NCBI RefSeq assembly: GCF_900104745.1
Contig: NZ_LT629732.1
Span: 1,364,001-1,428,000, forward strand
Length of the DNA stretch: 64,000 nucleotides
From: Actinopolymorpha singaporensis
GTDB taxonomy: Bacteria; Actinomycetota; Actinomycetes; Propionibacteriales; Actinopolymorphaceae
Direction: 5' to 3'
The first letter of the stretch is position 1, and the number at the start of each line of letters is the position of its first letter. Under the pieces are notes generated by a model. That model saw nothing but the letters and a program-made list of their open reading frames with translations, had not been told where the DNA came from and ran no database searches. Below are positions 44,001 to 51,973 of this stretch, in pieces. A program made the position numbers and the translations under genes.

Positions 44001-44876
44001 TCAGCCCCGGCCGGGAGCCGCGCCGGCGAAGCGGGTCAGCTCGTCGAGGACGGACTCGAACAACGGCTCGGGATCGCCGCCGATGTGGGTCAGGTGCCCG
44101 AACGTCTCCAACGAGATCAGGCCGTACACCCGTACCCAGCACTGCAGCAGGGTGGAGATCGCGGCCACCGGAAGCGAGTCGACTGCCACGCCTGCCGCCC
44201 GGGCGCGGGTGAGCACCTCGTCGCGGTATCCGGTGAGGCTGGTCCGCAGCGCCGCGGGCAGCGTCTCGTCGGCTGGTACGTCGAAGGACCGGGCGGCCCA
44301 CAGCCGGAGCATCGTCTCCTCGAAGACCCAGGCGAGATCGTGGACGGCCTCGATCACCTCGGCCTCGACACCCTTGTCGGCGCCGGCGTCGTCGTCGGGG
44401 TCGGCGCCGGCCGGTGCTCCGGTGCGGAACGCGAGCTGGTTGAGGTGTTCCGCCGGGTGCGCGAAGAGCAGGGCGAACTCCGCGCGGTGATCCAACGACC
44501 AACGGCGGAACGCCCGGCAGATGCCGACCGCCTGGTCGAGCGGGTCAGGGCCCAGCGAGGCCCGGTAGTCGCGCAGGGCCGCGCTGACCTCGTGCGCGAC
44601 GGAGGCGCAGCCCAGGTCCAGCAGGCCGGTGCGTCCCTGGGGTGCGTAGCGGTAGAGCGCGGGCGCGGTGACGCCCAGCCGGGCGGCGACCGCGGCCATG
44701 GTCACCGCGGGCTGCCCCTCGGCCACGACCAGCTCCCGGACGGCGTCGCCGATGTCGGCGAGGAACTCCCGCCGGCGCAACTCCCGGCGGCTCGGCCGGG
44801 CGTCCGAGGCAGCTGCGCTCGCAGGGTGAACGGCCGAGGACACACCGGGACCACGCGTCGATGTGGCCTCTCTCAT
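44001..44876 (-). CDS. TetR/AcrR family regulator
   Basis: A 291-residue repressor-type regulator. After an Ala/Ser-rich N-tail of about 35 residues comes the HTH domain (about 40-90: EGQPAVTMAAVAARLGVTAPALYRY), then a TetR_C-type ligand domain of about 180 residues. ATG 44876 has GAGGTGG upstream; GTG 44888 is the other start. It is divergent from an MMPL exporter gene 79 bases away, the usual arrangement for a repressor of an exporter. A perfect 7-base inverted repeat with a 13-base spacer sits between them (entered separately). Confidence 0.88.
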   Translation of the reverse strand: MREATSTRGPGVSSAVHPASAAASDARPSRRELRRREFLADIGDAVRELVVAEGQPAVTMAAVAARLGVTAPALYRYAPQGRTGLLDLGCASVAHEVSAALRDYRASLGPDPLDQAVGICRAFRRWSLDHRAEFALLFAHPAEHLNQLAFRTGAPAGADPDDDAGADKGVEAEVIEAVHDLAWVFEETMLRLWAARSFDVPADETLPAALRTSLTGYRDEVLTRARAAGVAVDSLPVAAISTLLQCWVRVYGLISLETFGHLTHIGGDPEPLFESVLDELTRFAGAAPGRG

Positions 44877-44901
44877 GTCGCTGCCCACCTCGCCATTCGT
44901 T

Positions 44902-44928
44902 ACGATCCATTAGCAAGTTTAGGATCGT
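44902..44928. promoter_or_regulatory. candidate TetR operator between tetR and the MMPL gene
   Basis: Inverted repeat ACGATCC (44902-44908) / GGATCGT (44922-44928), perfect over 7 base pairs with a 13-base AT-rich spacer, 26 bases from the TetR start and 28 bases from the exporter start. Binding here would block both promoters. Confidence 0.6.
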
Positions 44929-44955
44929 CACATTTTCCGCATTCCGGAGGTCTCC

Positions 44956-47316
44956 ATGCTCGCACGCTGGGCAGGGCTGGTCGTGCGACGTCGCTGGTGG
45001 ATTCTTTCGGTGGCGGCCGCTCTCGCGGTGCTCGCCGGGGTGGCGTCGACGACACTCACCGGCCGGCTCGACCAGGGCGGGTACGAGGTGCCCGGCAGCG
45101 AGTCCGTGCGCGCGAGCGCAGCCGTGGACAAGGCGCTCGGTGACCACGGCGTGGACGCCCTGGCCGTCTACACGGTGCCCGCGGGGCAGTCGTTGCGCGA
45201 CCCGGCGACCGTTCGTGCCGTCCAGCGGAAGGTCGCCGACCTGCCCGGCGCGAAGGTGGCCGGTGCGACCGGCTGGTGGCAGCAGCCGGCGCAGCTGTCC
45301 CGCGACGGGCGTACCGGCGCGGTGGGCATCCGGTTGCAGGTGACCGGCAAGGGCGACCAACTGGCCGACTGGAAGACCGTGCAGCGGGCGCTGGACGGCG
45401 AGGCCGGCGCGACGTACGGCGTACCGGGCCTGACCGTGCGGTTCAGCGGCTGGGCGGCGATGGGGGTGGCGGTCAACGCGCAGACCGAGAGCGACCTGAA
45501 GCGGGCCGAACTCGTGTCGTTCCCCGTCCTGATGGTCCTGCTCGTGGTGGTCTTCGGCGGCCTGGTCGCGGCCGGGCTGCCCCTGGTCGTGGGTGGGATC
45601 GGCATCGTCGGCGCGCTCGGCGTGCTGTGGGTGCTCTCGGCGTTCACCGACGTGTCGGTGTTCGCGATGAACATCGTGACCCTGCTGGGCCTCGGCCTGG
45701 CCATCGACTACGGGTTGTTCCTCGTCAGCCGGTTCCGGGAGGAGTTGCACACCGGAGCGGGTGCGGCTGCCGGTGGACGGAGCACCGGAAAGGATGCCGA
45801 CCGGGAACGCGTCCGGGCCGCCCTGGCGGTGGCGATGCGCACCTCCGGTCGCACCGTGCTGGTCTCCGGACTCACGGTGGCTGCGGCGCTCTCCGGGCTG
45901 CTGGTGTTCCCGCAGGGCATGCTGCGCTCGATCGGCCTGGGCGGGATCGCCGCGGTCATCGTGGCCGCGCTGTCCGCCGTCACCGTGCTGCCCGCGCTGC
46001 TCGCCGTCCTGGGCCCCCGGGTCGATGCGTTCGCGGTCCCGTGGGTGCGGAGCCGACGCGCCGGTCGCCCCGGGAACACCGGCCGGCACGCTCGGCCCGC
46101 GGTCCGGGCCGAGCGCGGCTGGGGCCGGGTCGGCCGGGCGGTGATGCGGCAACCCGCGCTGGTCGCGGTGATCGTGATCGGCGCGCTGCTGCTCGCAGGT
46201 ACGCCGTTCCTGCGGGCGGAGTACGCCGAGGTGGACGCCTCGGTGCTGCCCAAGGGCAACCCGGTGCGCACCGCCACCGAGCAGGTGCGCGACCGGCTGC
46301 CGGCCGCGTCCACCGACGCGGCCCAGGTAATCCTCGTCGGCGCGGACGGCCGGGCCCCGGGGCAGCGGGCGGTGCGGGAGTTCGCCGCGGACGTCTCGGC
46401 GGTGCCCGGCATGGGACAGGTCGCCCCGCTCGGCGGGAAGGGTGACCGGGTGGTACTCGCCGCGCAGGTGGACGGCGACCCGCAGGGCGATGCCGCGCAG
46501 GAGGCGATCGGAAAGGTGCGCGACCTGGCTCCACCCGCGGGGGTCGACGAGGTCCTGGTCGGCGGACCCACCGCGTCGCTGGTCGACTCGCTGCACGCCA
46601 TCGGCGACCGGATCCCGTGGATGCTCGCCGTGCTCGCGGGCGCGGTCCTGGTGTTGTTGTTCCTGGCATTCGGGTCGGTCGTCGTACCGGTGAAGGCGGT
46701 GGTGCTCTCGGGATTGTCGCTCACCGCGTCGTTCGGTGCTGTGGTGTGGATCTTCCAGGAGGGGCACCTGATCGGCCTGCTCAACACCGAGGCCGGGCCG
46801 ATCGACGCGTCCATCCCGGTGCTGATGCTGGCCGTGCTGTTCGGGCTGTCCACCGACTACGAACTGTTCCTGCTGTCCCGGATCGCCGAGGCCTACCGGT
46901 CGGGTGCGTCGGCGAAGGAGGCCGTGGTCATCGGCCTGGGGCGTACCGGCGGGCTGATCAGCGCCGCCGCCCTGCTGCTGGCCGTGGTGGTGGGTGCGTT
47001 CGCGCTGAGCGGGCTGAAGTTCATGAAGCTGATCGGCCTCGGCATGTTGATCGCGATCGCCGTGGACGCCACGATCGTACGAGGACTGCTGGTGCCGGCG
47101 GTGCTCGCGCTGCTCGGCGGCGCCGCCTGGTGGGCACCCCGGCCGCTGGCCCGGCTGGCTCACAAGCTGGCGCTGGAAGGTCCGTCGGAGACGGGGCCGG
47201 GTGCGGTGGAACGCGGGCCCGCACCGGCTTCGGCCGAGGCCGACCCCGGAACAGGTCCGGATTCCGGCCCGGCGACCGGCCCCGAAGCCGGTCGGGAAAG
47301 GGCTGCTACCTTCTGA
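44956..47316 (+). CDS. MMPL family RND transporter
   Basis: A 786-residue membrane transporter. Layout: one N-terminal helix, an extracytoplasmic loop, five further helices (180-370), a second loop (about 395-545) and six helices (545-745), the twelve-helix plan of MMPL proteins. The proton-relay Asp-Tyr pairs are seen in GLAIDYGLFLVSRF and GLSTDYELFLLSRI. MMPL proteins export lipids or small molecules using the proton gradient. The ATG 44956 follows a GGAGG; expression is probably under control of the divergent TetR. The C-terminal 40 residues are a disordered Pro/Gly/Glu-rich tail ending near the next operator. Confidence 0.92.
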   Translation: MLARWAGLVVRRRWWILSVAAALAVLAGVASTTLTGRLDQGGYEVPGSESVRASAAVDKALGDHGVDALAVYTVPAGQSLRDPATVRAVQRKVADLPGAKVAGATGWWQQPAQLSRDGRTGAVGIRLQVTGKGDQLADWKTVQRALDGEAGATYGVPGLTVRFSGWAAMGVAVNAQTESDLKRAELVSFPVLMVLLVVVFGGLVAAGLPLVVGGIGIVGALGVLWVLSAFTDVSVFAMNIVTLLGLGLAIDYGLFLVSRFREELHTGAGAAAGGRSTGKDADRERVRAALAVAMRTSGRTVLVSGLTVAAALSGLLVFPQGMLRSIGLGGIAAVIVAALSAVTVLPALLAVLGPRVDAFAVPWVRSRRAGRPGNTGRHARPAVRAERGWGRVGRAVMRQPALVAVIVIGALLLAGTPFLRAEYAEVDASVLPKGNPVRTATEQVRDRLPAASTDAAQVILVGADGRAPGQRAVREFAADVSAVPGMGQVAPLGGKGDRVVLAAQVDGDPQGDAAQEAIGKVRDLAPPAGVDEVLVGGPTASLVDSLHAIGDRIPWMLAVLAGAVLVLLFLAFGSVVVPVKAVVLSGLSLTASFGAVVWIFQEGHLIGLLNTEAGPIDASIPVLMLAVLFGLSTDYELFLLSRIAEAYRSGASAKEAVVIGLGRTGGLISAAALLLAVVVGAFALSGLKFMKLIGLGMLIAIAVDATIVRGLLVPAVLALLGGAAWWAPRPLARLAHKLALEGPSETGPGAVERGPAPASAEADPGTGPDSGPATGPEAGRERAATF

Positions 47317-47338
47317 CCGGATAGGTTCAATCGGTCAG
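47313..47338. promoter_or_regulatory. candidate TetR operator overlapping the MMPL stop codon
   Basis: Perfect inverted repeat CTGACCG (47313-47319) / CGGTCAG (47332-47338) with a 12-base spacer GATAGGTTCAAT. The left arm contains the MMPL stop codon (TGA 47314-47316). It lies about 32 bases before the start of the second TetR gene, so autorepression is plausible. Confidence 0.55.
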
Positions 47339-47369
47339 CCGGCGCCTCGGCCGGGTAGCAGGGAGTGGG

Positions 47370-48044
47370 ATGGATCGGACCGAGCGGGTGCTGGCCGCTG
47401 CCGCCGAACTGTTCGTACGGTTCGGGGTGGCCAAGACCACCGTGGACGAGATCGCCCGGGCCGCCGGCATCTCCAAGGGCGCGATCTACCTGGAGTTCCA
47501 GAGCAAGGACGCCCTGGTCGAGGCCCTGGTCAGGCACGAGTTGCGGGCGTACCTCCGGGCCGCCGCCGCCCGCGTCCTGGCCGATGAGCAGGGCGGCCGG
47601 CTGTCCCGGATCTACCACCACTGCACCGCCGAACTCCTCGACCGGCCCTTCCTGCGCGCGCTCTACACCCGTGACGTCGAGGTGCTGGGCACGCGGCTGC
47701 GCCGCAACCCGCCCAGCGCGAGCGGCCCGCGGCTGGCGCTCAGCGAGGGGTTCGTGGATCGCCTGCGGTCGGCCGGCCTGGTCCGCGCCGAGGTCGACCC
47801 GGCGGTACTCGGCCACCTGATGGGCGTGGTCTCGCTGGGCATGATCATGATCGGCCCTGTCCGAGCCGGGGACGAGACCGGTCCCGCGCTCCTCGGCCAG
47901 ACCCTCGACCTGGTCGCCGACATGTTCGCCGCGACCGTCGACACCCCGACCGGTGAGGGCGACGTGGCGGCGGGCAAGCAGGCGTTCCTCGATCTGCTCG
48001 GCCAGATCGACGGCAGCCTGGACATGCAGGCGGTGACCGCATGA
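47370..48044 (+). CDS. TetR/AcrR family regulator
   Basis: A 224-residue regulator starting MDRTERVLAAAAELFVRFG; the recognition helix lies in TTVDEIARAAGISKGAIYLEFQSKDAL, a very canonical TetR HTH. The C-terminal ligand domain has the length of a typical member. Its stop overlaps the ATG of the ABC ATPase (ATGA), and ABC and permease follow without gaps, so this is a three-gene operon in which the regulator probably controls its own exporter. The inverted repeat just upstream is the natural candidate operator. Confidence 0.9.
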   Translation: MDRTERVLAAAAELFVRFGVAKTTVDEIARAAGISKGAIYLEFQSKDALVEALVRHELRAYLRAAAARVLADEQGGRLSRIYHHCTAELLDRPFLRALYTRDVEVLGTRLRRNPPSASGPRLALSEGFVDRLRSAGLVRAEVDPAVLGHLMGVVSLGMIMIGPVRAGDETGPALLGQTLDLVADMFAATVDTPTGEGDVAAGKQAFLDLLGQIDGSLDMQAVTA

Positions 48045-48676
48045 GCGCGCCGCTGCTCGCCGTCGACGGCCTCCGTCACGCGTACGGCGCCCACGTCGTC
48101 CTGGACGCGGTGTCGTTCCAGGTGAACGCCGGCACCGCGCTGGCCGTGGTGGGCCGCAACGGCACCGGCAAGAGCACCCTGCTGCGCTGTCTCACCGGGG
48201 CGGAGAAGCCCACCGGCGGCACGGTGACCTTCGACGGCAGGACGTACGAGGAGACCTCGGCCGACATCCGCCGCGACGTGGCCACCGTCTTCGACGACAT
48301 CGACTTCTTCCCCGACCTCACCGTCGCCGAGCACCTCGACCTGCTGGCCCGCGCACATGGCGTACCCGATCCCGAGGTCGCGGTCGACGACACGCTGCGC
48401 GAACTCGGGATCGACGGCACCACCCGCCAGTTCCCCAGCACGCTGTCGTCGGGGCAGCGGCACCGGCTCGCGCTGGCCACTGCGTTCGTCCGGCCGCGCC
48501 GGCTCCTGGTGCTCGACGAGCCCGAGCAGCGCCTGGACGTCGAGGGTCGGCAGTGGCTCGCCGAGAAGCTGCGCGCCGACCTGGCCGACGGGGTGGCGGT
48601 GGTGTTCGCGAGCCACTCGCCGGACCTGATCGAGGCGGTCGCCACCGACACCCTGCGCGTCGGCGGCGACGCATGA
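48041..48676 (+). CDS. ABC transporter ATP-binding protein
   Basis: A 211-residue ATPase subunit with Walker A GRNGTGKST, Q-loop region ATVFDDIDFFPDLT, signature LSSGQRHR (Ser for Gly in the LSGGQ core), Walker B LLVLDEPEQRLD with catalytic Glu, and H-loop FASHS. This short type serves drug or antibiotic exporters whose permease is encoded separately; the next gene supplies a membrane protein in the same reading overlap. ATG 48041 overlaps the TetR stop; the stop overlaps the permease start. Confidence 0.9.
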   Translation: MSAPLLAVDGLRHAYGAHVVLDAVSFQVNAGTALAVVGRNGTGKSTLLRCLTGAEKPTGGTVTFDGRTYEETSADIRRDVATVFDDIDFFPDLTVAEHLDLLARAHGVPDPEVAVDDTLRELGIDGTTRQFPSTLSSGQRHRLALATAFVRPRRLLVLDEPEQRLDVEGRQWLAEKLRADLADGVAVVFASHSPDLIEAVATDTLRVGGDA

Positions 48677-50196
48677 CCGCCCGAGTGGGCGCACCGTCGA
48701 CTCCGGGCCGGCCGGCCGCCGTACCGACACCGCGGAGCCTGCGGCGGGAGCTGCGGCAACGCCGCCGCGACCACTCCAACCGCACGTTGGGGCAGGCGCT
48801 GGACGACCTCTACCTGTGGCTGTTCGCGGTGCTCATGGTGGGCTCGATGGCCGGTACGACACTGTCGCGGGCCTGGCTGGAGATTGCCCGCTGCTCCGGG
48901 CCGGGCTGTGTGGACGCCCGGCTGGTGCTGCCGCTGCCGCTCGGGGCGGCGGTGCTGGCCCTCGCGGTGCGGACGCTGGTCGCGCTGGGGCCGCTGGTGG
49001 CCAGCCGGGCGTCCGGAACCTTCCTGCTCGGTACGCCGGTCGACCGGCGCGGGCTGCTGCTCCGGCCGGCGGCCGCGTTGCTGGCAGGCGCGACCGTCCT
49101 CGGCGCCGCGCTGGTGTCCGTTCTCGTGCTGCTCACCTCCAGCCACCCGGTCGCGGTGGGTGCGGGGGCGCTGGCCGGTGCGGGTGTCGGCGTGGTGGCG
49201 GTCGCGGCGTCGATCCTCGCCCAGGGCGCGCCGAAGGTACGCCGGGCGCTGGGCATCGCATGTGACGTGGTGGTGGTCGCCACCCTCGCCGCCGTACCCC
49301 TGCTTCTGCTCGACCGGGCGGTGTGGTCGACGGCGTGGGCACAGCCGGCTCCGCTGGTCGCGTGCGCGGTGGTGGCGGCGGTCGCGGCCGTCGCCCTGGT
49401 GGTCACCGTCGTCCACCGGGTCGGCCGGCTGCCGCGCCGCGAACTCGTCGCCGGGGGCGAACTCCTGTCCGGGCTGGCCGGCGCGGCGGCCTCCCTGGAC
49501 ACCTCGATGGTCTCCGACCTGCTGGTCGCCCGGAGGTTCCGGCAGCGGGGCGCCGGGCGCACCCTGCGCGGGCACGGGAGCGGCCTGGTCGGGGTCGCCG
49601 TACGGGAGGCGCAGCGGTCGCTGCGGTCGCCCCAGCGGCTGGCGCTCGCCGTCGGCCTGCTGGCGGTGCCGTACGCCGTCGACCGGGTCGGCGTACCCAC
49701 ACTGACCCCGCTCCTCGCCGTGGTGGTCGGCTATCTCGCGCTACGTCCACTGGGCGGCGGCCTGCACGTCGTCGCGCGTTCGGCCGGGCTGCGGCGCGCC
49801 TTCCCGGTCGCCGACCGGCCGCTGCGGCTCGCGTTCGCGGCGCCCCTGCTGGCGGCCGCCGTCCTGTGGGCGCTGGCCGCACTGCCCGCCGTCGCCGGAA
49901 ACTCGATGCTCGTCTTCGGATTCTCCGCACCCGAACCCGCCGCTGTCACCTGGCTCGCGCTCGCCGCGACGATCGCCGCCGGCGGGATCCGTTCGGTGAC
50001 CCGGCAGCGGGTCAGCTACGACGGTCCGCTCATCTCCACCCCGGCCGGTGCGCTACCGGCGGGCTTCGTGGCGCAGATCTTCCGTGGGCCGGACTTCGCC
50101 CTCGTCGGCGTCGTGCCGCTCGTCTTCGGACTGCCGTGGGTTCTGGCCCTCGGCCTGCCGCTTGCCCTGCTGGCGTTCGCGGCGTACCGCGGCTGA
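48673..50196 (+). CDS. DUF6297 family membrane protein, probable ABC exporter permease
   Basis: A 507-residue polytopic membrane protein with about 12 hydrophobic segments. A basic N-terminal region (RSLRRELRQRRRDHSNR) precedes the first helix. Sequence and context match the DUF6297 proteins of actinomycetes that are encoded behind an ABC ATPase. The ATG overlaps the ATPase stop by four bases. As no other permease is present, it is the likely membrane partner; the exported substrate is unknown. There is no dedicated binding protein, which fits an exporter rather than an importer. Confidence 0.72.
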   Translation: MTARVGAPSTPGRPAAVPTPRSLRRELRQRRRDHSNRTLGQALDDLYLWLFAVLMVGSMAGTTLSRAWLEIARCSGPGCVDARLVLPLPLGAAVLALAVRTLVALGPLVASRASGTFLLGTPVDRRGLLLRPAAALLAGATVLGAALVSVLVLLTSSHPVAVGAGALAGAGVGVVAVAASILAQGAPKVRRALGIACDVVVVATLAAVPLLLLDRAVWSTAWAQPAPLVACAVVAAVAAVALVVTVVHRVGRLPRRELVAGGELLSGLAGAAASLDTSMVSDLLVARRFRQRGAGRTLRGHGSGLVGVAVREAQRSLRSPQRLALAVGLLAVPYAVDRVGVPTLTPLLAVVVGYLALRPLGGGLHVVARSAGLRRAFPVADRPLRLAFAAPLLAAAVLWALAALPAVAGNSMLVFGFSAPEPAAVTWLALAATIAAGGIRSVTRQRVSYDGPLISTPAGALPAGFVAQIFRGPDFALVGVVPLVFGLPWVLALGLPLALLAFAAYRG

Positions 50197-50346
50197 CCGG
50201 CGTACCACGCCGACCCACCCGCTCGAGCGGCCACCCAGCCGTGACCGCGGCCTGGTGGCGGGCGGGAGCCCCTCCCAGCCCTTTCGTGTCGGGCTCAGCC
50301 GGCGTCAGGAACCGCAGTGCCCCACACGGGGCTGAGGGTCGGCTCC

Positions 50347-51723
50347 TCAGGAAATCCAGACTGTCTTGGCGTTGCAGAACTCCTTCGGCCCCGGGGCGCC
50401 CAGCTCCCGGCCGTAGCCGGAGTTCTTCACCCCGCCGAACGGCAGCTCGGGGTAGGAGGTGACCATGCCGTTGATCGTCACCATCCCGGCCTCCAGATCG
50501 CGGACGAACGCCGCCTGCTCGTCGCCGTCGCGGGTCCAGGCGTTCGCGCCGAGACCGAACGTCGTGACGTTCGCCAGCTCGACCGCCTCGGCGAGCGACC
50601 CGACGCGGTAGAGCTGGGCGACCGGCCCGAACACCTCCTCGGCGTACATCCGCATCGACGGGGTGATGTCGGCGAGCACCGTCGGCGGGTACCACCAGCC
50701 CGGGCGGTCGGGGGTGTCGCCGCCGCAGAGCACCTTCGCGCCCTTGCCCACGGCGTCCGCGACGAGTTGCTCGACGTCGTCGCGGCCGGACTCGGTGGCC
50801 AGCGGGCCCACGTCGGTCTCCTCGTCCATCGGGTCGCCGACCTTCAGGGCGGTCATCGCGGCGACGAAGCGTTCCGCGAACTCGTCGTAGCAGTCCTCGT
50901 GCACGATGAACCGCTTCGCCGCGATGCAGCTCTGCCCGTTGTTCTGGCAGCGTGCGGTGGTGGCGACCTTCGCCGCCTTGTCCAGATCGGCCGAGGGCAT
51001 CACCACGAACGGGTCGGAGCCGCCCAGCTCCAGCACGGTCTTCTTGATGTGCCGGCCGGCGATCTCGGCGACCGAGCGACCGGCCGGCTCGCTGCCGGTG
51101 AGTGTCGCCGCCCGGATCCGCGGGTCGGTCAGCACCTGCTCGACGTCGGACGAGCCGATCAGCAGGGTGGCGAAGCTGCCCTCGGGGAAGCCGCCGCGGG
51201 TGAACAGCGTGTCGAGGTACAACGCGGTGCGCGGGACGTTCGACGCGTGCTTGAGCAGCCCGGTGTTTCCCACCATCAGCGCCGGCGCGGCGAACCGCAC
51301 CACCTGCCACAGCGGGAAGTTCCACGGCATCACGGCGAGGATCGGCCCCAGCGGCTGGTACGTGACGTACGCGCTGGAGGCGCCGACCTTGTCCGGGTGG
51401 GCGTACGGCTCGTCGGCCAGCAGGCGCTCGGCGTTGTCGGCGTAGTAGCGCATGCCGCGTACGCACTTGGTCGCCTCGGCCTTCGCCGCGCCGATCGTCT
51501 TGCCCATCTCGATGGTCATGGTGGCGGCGATCCGGTCGGTCTCGTGTTCGAGGATGTCGGCGGTCGCCCGCATCCACTCCGCGCGGGTCTCGAACGTCGT
51601 CCGCCGCAACGCCCGGAACGCCTCCGCAGCGCCCGCGATCCGGCGGTCGACCTCGTCCGGTGACTGGGCGGTGAACTCCTCCAGGGTCTCGCCGGTGGCG
51701 GGATTGACGGTGGCGATCGGCAT
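50347..51723 (-). CDS. gabD: succinate-semialdehyde dehydrogenase (NAD(P)+)
   Basis: A 458-residue aldehyde dehydrogenase of the SSADH type (MPIATVNPATGETL start; RCQNNGQSCIAAKRF with nucleophile Cys266; LELGGSDPFVVM with Glu232; PFGGVKNSGYGRELG near the C-terminus). The ending LGAPGPKEFCNAKTVWI is a typical succinate-semialdehyde dehydrogenase C-terminus. It oxidises succinate semialdehyde to succinate, linking GABA or polyamine breakdown to the TCA cycle, although related enzymes take other short aldehydes. ATG 51723 has GAAGGAG upstream. It is divergent from the GH43 gene. Confidence 0.9.
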   Translation of the reverse strand: MPIATVNPATGETLEEFTAQSPDEVDRRIAGAAEAFRALRRTTFETRAEWMRATADILEHETDRIAATMTIEMGKTIGAAKAEATKCVRGMRYYADNAERLLADEPYAHPDKVGASSAYVTYQPLGPILAVMPWNFPLWQVVRFAAPALMVGNTGLLKHASNVPRTALYLDTLFTRGGFPEGSFATLLIGSSDVEQVLTDPRIRAATLTGSEPAGRSVAEIAGRHIKKTVLELGGSDPFVVMPSADLDKAAKVATTARCQNNGQSCIAAKRFIVHEDCYDEFAERFVAAMTALKVGDPMDEETDVGPLATESGRDDVEQLVADAVGKGAKVLCGGDTPDRPGWWYPPTVLADITPSMRMYAEEVFGPVAQLYRVGSLAEAVELANVTTFGLGANAWTRDGDEQAAFVRDLEAGMVTINGMVTSYPELPFGGVKNSGYGRELGAPGPKEFCNAKTVWIS

Positions 51724-51855
51724 GGGGACTCCTTCGCAGAACGCTTGACGTCGCGCTGGGTCGCGCAGGCTTCGCGCCGGCCGGGCGGCCGACCACGTCT
51801 CCATCCTGGCGCGGTCGGCGACCGGTGCCGAGCGGCCGGACCCGGCCAGCCGGGG

Positions 51856-51870
51856 TTTACAACGTTGGTC
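51856..51870. promoter_or_regulatory. candidate LacI-type operator upstream of the GH43 gene
   Basis: TTTACAACGTTGGTC contains the 8-base palindrome CAACGTTG with a central CG, the core shape of LacI-family sites (TTxACAACGTTGTxAA). It lies about 105 bases before the GH43 start. Only one half is a full match. Confidence 0.35.
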
Positions 51871-51973
51871 GGCGCGCCTAGACACGTCGGAACGGACACA
51901 TCGGGCATGTCGTACCCCGATGTGGCCCACGCAGCCGTGGTGTTTGCGATCCCGCGGAACCCGAAGGAGCCCG

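Noticed and set aside
50294-50336. Terminator between the DUF6297 and gabD genes
   Set aside because: Two short competing stems (CTCAGCC/GGCTGAG and GCCCC/GGGGC) that overlap; possible but not convincing.
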